A DNA stretch of 64,000 nt from Armigeres subalbatus (lineage: Eukaryota > Arthropoda > Insecta > Diptera > Culicidae): assembly GCF_024139115.2 (NCBI RefSeq), contig NC_085141.1, positions 374,758,995 to 374,822,994 on the forward strand, in the 5' to 3' direction. This document shows positions 57,240-64,000 of this stretch, piece after piece. How positions within the stretch are numbered: position 1 is the first letter of the stretch; each line of letters opens with the position of its first letter. A model generated the notes under the pieces. It was given only the letters and a program-made list of their open reading frames with translations, ran no database searches and was not told where the DNA came from. Both the position numbers and the translations under genes were made by a program.

Positions 57240-59090
57240 GGGAAATAGCGACACATTATAACCTCAGCTGTAACTAATTATTAACGGTGCTAACGGGTGC
57301 TTATTTTTCATGATCGCACTGAAACGTGGGCGTTTATGAAAACAACATTTGAAACTGAGCATAGGAGGATGATGGCACCAACGAAAGGGGTGCGAACGGA
57401 TTATGTCGCGACATTTATTAGCGCACATTTCGTTGGCTTGTTTTCTTTCTTGCGTGTGACAACGATGACTATTTTTTGAGGTTAGGTATGTCACGAACAC
57501 GATACTGGTCTGAAGCTTGACGGCGGTGTGTCGTGTCAAGTAGCTGTCGGTCGTCGAGGAAAGAAAAGGGTCGTGGCAATGGGATGGAATAAATTCAAAT
57601 TAATTAGCTGGTATTTGCGAGCAGATTAATAAAATGGCAATGCGTTTGTCGACGGGAAGTTTTGTGAAAGGAGACTAATAGCACTCGTTTCTGGGTTCAA
57701 GAAAATTTTATTGGTTTGGAAAAAAATATTAGAACATTTCTGGCTGCTAAATGACTTCAGAGAAAATAATATGCTGAACAATGCTAAAGTCTCTCGAGAA
57801 CAAGTTCAAGTTTTTAGATGGTGTTGTTGCTTCTTGATAATTTGACATAAATGACCTTTCGTTCATACTTTTGTGCATTTCATTCGGGATCATCTTTTTT
57901 CGATCCCCGACATCAAATTTTTAACACATGAGACGATGTTAATCGTTATCAACTGTACCTCGGTGCCCATTTTATTCCAATATTCGGCTGTCGAGGCTTA
58001 ACATATTCATTGGGTACCGTTCCACCTTTGGCGTAACCCAAATAAATAATTAATTCCAAATCCCCGCGTTATGCACTCAAAAAGAAACCAACCCAAGGGA
58101 CCCGCCGCAATCGCTTTAATTCGATCCTAATTCGATTTGCGTTCTCCACCTCTCGATGCGAGTTGCGAAGAAAGTTTGGGTCAAATCGATCGACCCGGCC
58201 GCCGGAAGGCAACCGAAGAAAAGTCGTAAAGAAACCACCGATTTTTATAGTTTACAACCCCGTTCTCACCGTCGACGTCGTTGTCGTTGTTGGTCGCCCG
58301 AGGAAAACGTTCGCTGATTGAATTACAAGTTGGCGGGATTGCAAAATTTCTCTGCGATCATCAAAACCCGAGCCCGTTTGTTAATGTTCGTAGTGCCCGT
58401 GCATTCGTCCATATATGAGAAATCGAAATGTGCCAATAAATATTTTTACGGCCATTAAAATTCACACGTACGCAGTAGGCCATAAAAACGGAAGATTCCT
58501 CAGTCGCACGCAGTAGGTACTCTTAAATTTTGTACTGACAGCATTAAAGCGATTCAGCATTGAACTGAACGAACCAAAGCAGGCTATGCTGGGCGTAGCC
58601 AGGAGAGGAATCCATTAGTTTATATTTTTGTATGCTGGTGATCAGAAGATTTTTCCCGTGAAAGAAGCAAAAAGAAAAAAAATCTGTGCAAAGTGAAAAA
58701 AAAAATCGATGAAATTTCCAGAAGAATTTTGACGTGGGACTACGTCTGTGTTTTCTATAACGGGGAAGACATTGCGATTGCAAAAGTCTAAAAACGTTAC
58801 GAAAGTATTAAAGACTGATTACAGTTCGACTTATATTTTATAGTTGTTAAGTGTACGAAGAACGGAAGACAGCTTTTCCCTTGAAAAAGACCCAATAAAC
58901 GGGCCGAAACGTCGGGCAATGAGAATATAAACCCGTTTGAATATATCAGACTGAAAAAGCCAAAATATATCAGTATTAAAGACTTTGAACGAGAAAACGG
59001 CTGAGATATTGCAGCCGTTCCTCGATGGAATTTAAATTTTATCGGACCTTTCGATCAATGTAGAGTCAACGTTTCTATATAGTCTCCTAA
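57240..59090. other. Probable intron or upstream region of the homeobox gene
   Basis: No exon could be supported. 58050-58400 is less AT-rich and less repetitive than the rest of the window and could hold regulatory sequence. A motif at 58880-58920 (GACCC, loop, GGGCCGAAACGTC) resembles the core of the palindromic elements at 14 and 16 kb. Confidence 0.4.
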
Positions 59091-59095
59091 TAATA

Positions 59096-60049
59096 CCGTA
59101 GGGGACCGAAATCCATCCAGCACCGAAATCGGTCCACGTCATAAGCTATCGATTAATTGAATGGGTTTAATGTGGCCCTCCTTAGCTGTGCGGTAAGACG
59201 CGCGGCTACAAAGCAAGACCATGCTGAGGGTGGCTGGGTTCGATTCCCGGTGCCGGTCTAGGCAATTTTTCGGATTGGAAATTGTCTCGACTTCCTGGGC
59301 ATAAAATTATCATCGTGCTAGCCTCATGATATACGAATGCAAAAATGGTAACCTGGCTTAGAAACCTCGCAGTTAATAACTGTGGAAGTGCTTAATGAAC
59401 ACTAAGCTGCGAGGCGGCTATGTCCCAGTGTGGGGATGTAATACCAATAAGAAGAAGAATGTGAATAATTCATAAGTAACTCATCCCATCCTGTTCATAT
59501 ACTATACTAGACAGTAAGCTTCTAAGTCAGTTAAATGGAAAGTAGGCTTTGAAATTAAAACATCATAAATCTAAAACAACACAAATCAAAAACATATCCC
59601 CGCTCATCAAACGCGGAGTTTCTAGTCCATTCGTTCGTGTGGAGTACATAATTGAAGAAAATGTAACTGTGCTTTAATTGCAAACTGCGAATCGTATAGT
59701 AAGATTAGCGAAATACAAATCAAAATGATCGCATCTCAAGGTGCGTACCGAACTATTTACAGTGATTCGTATTGAGCTATTTAGTCAATCAGTCTGCTGC
59801 AATTTAAATATTTAGGTAAAAAATTGCTGTACGGATTTGGGTCATTTGATAAGTCCATTGTGGACGGATATTGATTCAGGAAAAATTGATTTAATTCATT
59901 ATTTTATTATGTTTTTTTTTGTAGTTTTAAATGTGACTTAACTTCATGCTCCTGTATCAACGCCAAACGTTTCATTTGCATTCGGTACTTATTTTCTGTA
60001 GACTTTTCCATATAAGCACCTTAAGTGTATGGATTGTGACGCCCCACGG
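59096..60049. mobile_element. TA-flanked DNA element with CCGTGGGG ends, copy 2
   Basis: The left end CCGTAGGGGACCGAAATCC and the right end (inverted CCGTGGGGCGTCACAATCC) are bordered by TA at 59094-59095 and 60050-60051. The interior matches copy 1 (28085-28814) in reverse, for instance the stretch around CATCTCAAGGTGCGTACCGA and the AAACGCGGAGTTT segment. A SINE is inserted at 59175-59457. Confidence 0.8.
59175..59457 (+). mobile_element. tRNA-derived SINE (Feilai-like)
   Basis: The head has an A box TAGCTGTGCGG and a B box GGTTCGATTCC with tRNA-like spacing. The body ends ATACCAATAAGAAGAAG. AATGTG at 59169-59174 and 59458-59463 may be its target duplication. The sequence fits Feilai, the abundant SINE of Aedes, from memory only. 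Confidence 0.8.
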
Positions 60050-60689
60050 TATTTATTTTTAATTATTTATCATCGATAATTGTTAAAAAGGTGCGTTTAG
60101 GTTAAAGGTTAGTTTAGAAATAAGTAAACCAACTAATCCCGTTTGTGCATCCCAAACACAGCCATCAAAATCGAGCAACTTGCAGGTTTGGCTTCGAAAA
60201 ATATCGATATCGATTCAACGATGACATCAATTCAGCCTCAACCATGGCGTCTGCTACAGTTTAGCGATACGTTATCGTGTGGTCGATGAGAATAAATCGA
60301 ACAGGAAATGTCTTTGAAGAATCACAATCAAAGTAGACGCAATGACGCATCGAGTGATGATTTTTTTCAACAGCACTCGAATGGAATTTGCCCGCATGCT
60401 GTTACAGTCGCGATTCGCTGGTTGGGCCACGACCTCGGCCCAACTAACGAATTCGGTTTTTAGTTGGGCCAACTGACAGCCATTTGAGAACGTGTATTTC
60501 GACTTGAACATCACAAATGATGTCCAGTGACGCCCAATCCCGTTTTCCGTGTTTACATTGAATTTTGACGTACGGTTGCTTTTTAGTTGGGCCATGGCCC
60601 AACTAGCGGAGGCCCAACTAAAAAGTGACCCAAGTATTAAAATCTCAACCAGCGAATTCCGACTGTAGTGATTGCAAAGGTGTATTATT

Positions 60690-61970
60690 TAAAACCAGTT
60701 CATACCTCTTGAAAAGGAGGCTTCCAAGCCTCTTGCAACTGGGCTTCCAAAGAATTCTGAGCTCCTCGAATGGAGGTTTCTGAGCCTCTGAAAAGGGGGC
60801 TTCCGAGACTTATGAAGGGGTTTTTTCGAGCCTCTTGAAATGAGGATTCGGGCATCTTGAAATGACGTTTCTCAGCCTTTTGAAACTAGGCTTCTTAGCT
60901 TCTCGAAGGAAGAATTCCGAGCACCTCCAAAGGAAGTTTCTGAGCCTCTTGAAAGGAGGCTGGCTGAAAAAAGAATTCCGAGCCCCTCGAAAGGAGGTTT
61001 CCGAGCCTAATGAAAGGAGGCTTTGACTGTCTTAAAATTACGTTGCTGAGCCTTTTGAAAGTAGGCTTCCAAGCTTCTTGAAAGAAAAATTCAGAGCCCT
61101 CGATAGGGTTTCCGAGCCACTTGAAAGTGAGTTTCCGAGCCTCTAGAAAAAGGGGCTTGTGACCCTCTTTCCACATTTGAAACCTTCCTATCTTTTTGAA
61201 AGGGTGCTTCCGAATCTCTCGAAGGGGGCTTCTAAGCCCCTTGAAAAGGGTGCTTCCGACTCTTTTTAAAAGAGGCTTCCGAACCACTTCAAATGGGGCT
61301 GGCTGGAAGAAGAATTCTGAGCCCCTCGAAAGGAAGTTTCTGAATCGCTTAAAAGGGTGCTTCCGAGCCGCATTAAAGAAGTATTTCTAGACTCTTGAAG
61401 GGAGGCATTGATCATTTAGAAATGACGTTGTTGAGCCGTTTAAAAGTAGGCTTTTAAGCTTTTTGAAAGAATTCCGAGCCTCTTGAAAGGGAGCTTCCAA
61501 CTTTCTCAAAAAGGGAGCTTCCGAGCCTCCTAAAACTGGCCCTTTTGAAAAAAGGCTTCCGAGCCACTTGTGGAGGTCGGCTGAAAGAATTCCGAGCCAC
61601 TCGAAAGGAGGTTTCCGAGCCTTTGAAAAGGAGGCTTTTGAGCCTCATGAAAGGGGTCTTTCGAGCCTCTTGAAATGACGTTGCTGAGCCTTCTGAAAGT
61701 AGGCTTCTAAGCTTCTCGAAGGAAGAATTCCGAGCCCTCGGAAGAAAATTTCTGAGCTACTTGAAAAGGGGCTTCCAACTCTCCTGAAAGGGGGCTTCCG
61801 ACCTTTTTAAAAGAGGCTTCCGAACCACTTGAAAGAAGGCTGGTTGAAAGAAGAATTCCAAACCCCATAGAAAGGAGGTTTTCAAGCCTCTAAGAAGGGG
61901 ATTTGAAAGAAGGCTTTCAATCCGCTTTGGAAAAAAGCTTTTATGCGTCAGGGCTTCTGAACCTTCAAAT
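60690..61970. repeat. Minisatellite of about 24-30 bp units with higher-order pattern
   Basis: Units follow the pattern CTTGAAAGGAGGCTTCCGAG and vary in length. Larger blocks recur: GGCTGGCTGAAAGAAGAATTC followed some 100 bases later by TGACGTTGCTGAGCC and AAAGTAGGCTTC appears around 60960, 61295 and 61570, giving a higher-order period of about 300 bp. ORFs on either strand are by-products. Confidence 0.88.
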
Positions 61971-62069
61971 TCAATATTTTAGTTAAGAAGTATATTCTTA
62001 ACATATTTCATGATTTTGTTTCGATCAAGTAGATTACTTTTGAAGATTTTTTTTAGATTTTTTGACCAA

Positions 62070-62292
62070 CACTGTGTTGGCTTATTTGATATGTTTTGAT
62101 TTACTGATTGCTATGCATATTATGTACAATACAAATTCTTGCAATATAAATAAAATTAATAAAATTATTAAGACTTTGCCAATATTTTTTATTGGAACTG
62201 TAATACGCCATTACGAATTTTTGTCCGAGGTACCCCCTGAGGTCAGCGAAGGTACCCCCGGGGTTACATGTACCCCAGGTTGAGAACCGCTG
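62070..62292. mobile_element. hAT-type non-autonomous element end, copy 2
   Basis: Same boundaries as the copy at 21898-22112: CACTGTGTTGGC at the left and CCAGGTTGAGAACCGCTG at the right. The right terminal sequence read inward, CAGCGGTTCTCAACCTGGGG, is the hAT Charlie/Buster signature. Confidence 0.65.
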
Positions 62293-62694
62293 CTCTATCT
62301 GATAGAGGACAGCTCATTTGGACAGCAGGAATTTGCCTTCCAATATTGGTTTACAAAATAAGTTACGTCCAAATCGCTAATTATTTCCGAATTTTGGGCC
62401 AATAATTTAAGTAAAATTACTTTTCTAGCACTACACACTTAGTTTTTTTTCTACTACTCGGTTAAAATCCGCAAAGCCGCGCGCCAGCAAAATAAATAAC
62501 TGATAATCCGGCAAAAATTACATTTGTTAGCTGATTTTCGGCAAATCATTTGCTGATTTTCAGCAACTTTAACAGAGATCTCGGAAAAAATATGTTTGTT
62601 TGGGCACGGCTGCGTGGATTTCGGTAAAAGTTTAACATCAAGAGTGTAGGTAGTTTGCCTTAATCATATGCAAACAATTTGTTATCAAAGTGAT

Positions 62695-62835
62695 CGTTGT
62701 ATTGTGCCTTGCAGCAAAATGACAACTTTCGTGATCATTTTCCAAGGCTCTTATAGATGTGTAAAATTCATCCGCAGTACAAAAAAACACGTGCCAGCCA
62801 AACATTCAACGCCAGAATCCAGCACGTGGCGGCAA
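62695..62835. repeat. Dispersed repeat shared with 655-790
   Basis: This is similar over about 135 bp to the spacer of the fold-back element at the start of the window, including TTTCCAAGGCTCTTATAGATG and two CACGTG motifs. Confidence 0.6.
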
Positions 62836-63114
62836 CATTTTCAAAAATATCAACGTATCTTTTTTCTGTAAGTATGTTTTTCTTAGGCGAGTAAGTGGCG
62901 CTTATTTTTTTTGCGACTAAAAATAAGCGGAAGAGAAGATTTTTTATGAGCGGCACAATATTTCTGTATATAAATAAATTCATTCGTTGCTAATCACTGT
63001 ACCTTTTCAGACGTTTCATTTCTATCAGGTTATGAATAGGATAGCTTCTAATAAGCGGCCTATAATAAGCCGAAAATGAAAATTTTTATCAAGAAGTTTT
63101 TTTTCTGAAACATG

Positions 63115-64000
63115 TCCGTAAGAAGAACGGGAGATGGAGTATTACTACCTCAAGATGGCGTTGCAATTGAAAATGTTCGTGATTCTGCTTAAGTCAACGG
63201 TTCTGGCAGCCAGTAGAATGTGGATGGTGGAGGAAATTAGCAGCAATAAAGGTCGTGACGACTATGTGGCGTGAGCGATTGGAATGCGGATGGTAATGAT
63301 AAAGGAAGAAACCTGGCGTGCCATTAATTTTCCTGACAACGTTCAGATCAGTGACGACCTCTCGGACCGTGCCTTAGCGACGATTTGACGGTGTATCGAA
63401 ATGTACAATTACAGTCTGGTCCAGAACGCTCGAACAGCCAAACAAGCTGGGACAAGTCTCCGAATGGCATTCCAAGACAGCGAGAAGCATAGGAAGATTA
63501 GCCTGCTGCGGAAGCTGATGAGGTTGTAGCTTGAAGGCTGTTCATCCGTTGAAGAGTATGTGGATAAAGTTTTGACAACGAGCCAGAAACTTCAAGAAAT
63601 TGGTTTTCCGCTCGACGACGACTGGATGTCGTTGATTCTCACGATGGGACTGCCGAAGAGATATGAGCCAATGGTCATGGGTATGGACGCATCAGGAGTC
63701 AAGTGGAAGGCGGATTGGGTAAAACCGATGATTCTCCAGGACGTGACGTTCGAGTCTGGTTCTGGAACTGGCGCATCAAGTGGCAACATCTTGTCCGACA
63801 CAAGCGGTCAAGAAAAAGGACAAATCAAACATGAAATGTTTCAAGTGCGAGAAGCTTGGGCACTACGCGTCGGAATGCCCACAGAAACCGAGTTTCAAGA
63901 ACGAAAAGAATTTCCTATGCTTGAAGAAGAAGCCACTGCTGGCATGCTGGCAGAATGGAAACTAGATTCTGCAGCTGGAAACCATATGTGTAGGGACGAG
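63115..64000 (+). pseudogene. Ty1/copia-type Gag-Pol, start only, broken and cut by the window edge
   Basis: A copia Gag core can be followed in shifting frames: TSLRMAFQDSEKHRKISLLR, then SSVEEYVDKVLTTSQKLQEI and LILTMGLPKRYEPM. A CCHC zinc knuckle, CFKCEKLGHYASEC, lies at about 63827-63868. The window ends with DSAAGNHMC, the active-site region of the copia protease, in a different frame from the knuckle. Several stops and shifts are present (63180-63560). The element would form particles and copy itself by LTR-primed reverse transcription; the remainder lies outside the window. Confidence 0.78.

Noticed and set aside
58876..58925. Hammerhead ribozyme
   Set aside because: The catalytic strand reads TTGAAAAAGA instead of CTGANGA; it is at best a relic of the motif seen in the palindromic elements.
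59175..59260. tRNA gene from A and B boxes
   Set aside because: The cloverleaf is incomplete and the sequence continues into a SINE body with a (GAA)n tail; the same holds at 29700-29772.
60690..61970. Repeat array considered as a repeat-protein gene
   Set aside because: Unit length is irregular and not a multiple of three; frames break constantly.
1..64000. Endogenous viral elements, antimicrobial operons, riboswitches
   Set aside because: I looked for polymerase, nucleoprotein and capsid motifs of insect viruses and for bacterial gene arrangements and saw none; all polymerases here are of retrotransposon type.

Overview
This window is eukaryotic and almost certainly from a culicine mosquito of the Aedes type. 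It is a repeat-dense intergenic landscape made mostly of transposable elements. The evidence is the combination of RTE, I and R1 non-LTR retrotransposons, a BEL/Pao Gag-Pol, a Tc1/mariner element with DD37E spacing (a mosquito family), tRNA-derived SINEs ending in (GAA)n, many MITEs with TA or TTAA target sites, and two exons of a paired-class homeobox gene. I found no bacterial-type operons, CRISPR arrays, rRNA genes or free-standing tRNA genes.

Layout. 1-5.4 kb: a long fold-back repeat, then a decayed BEL/Pao polyprotein (minus) with an N-terminal PHD finger. 5.4-9 kb: AT-rich DNA without a recognisable gene. 9-10.2 kb: a non-LTR RNase H relic with a TTAA MITE inserted in frame. 11.1-13.6 kb: an RTE copy (minus) that keeps its 5' end but has lost its 3' end. 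13.7-16.3 kb: MITEs and two copies of an unusual palindromic element with 11-13 bp target duplications. 16.5-19.4 kb: a nearly intact three-exon RAG1-like (Transib superfamily) transposase gene. 20.2-22.1 kb: three more non-autonomous repeats.

22.3-40.4 kb is one nested structure. A roughly 3 kb RTE element, flanked by a 14-15 bp target duplication, has been swollen to 18 kb. A hAT-like element (8 bp duplication) sits inside it and itself received a second, inverted RTE copy (14 bp duplication) and a 5.2 kb element with CACGTGG-rich ends. A second insertion with a 3 bp TTA duplication lies in the RTE 3' tail and holds a full-length I-clade (MosquI-like) retrotransposon. 42.4-43.9 kb: a mariner element inside an RTE 5' end. 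44.3-46.3 kb: tandem repeats, including about 1.1 kb of an 11 bp satellite. 46.9-51.6 kb: an R1-clade element with three secondary insertions. 52.7-54.8 kb: an inverted-repeat-bounded block and fragments of Tc1 and I elements.

55.4-57.2 kb holds the only clear host gene: the last two visible exons (minus) of a PHOX2-like paired-class homeobox gene, whose 5' exons were not found. 59-62.3 kb: a TA-flanked DNA transposon with a SINE inside, a GC-richer minisatellite and a hAT-type end. 63.1-64 kb: the start of a Ty1/copia gag-pol that runs off the window.

Apart from the homeobox exons, genes here do not form a host pathway. They are replication machinery of competing mobile elements, and their order of arrival can be read from the target duplications. 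Exact element boundaries come from comparing sequence by eye; family names below clade level are inference.
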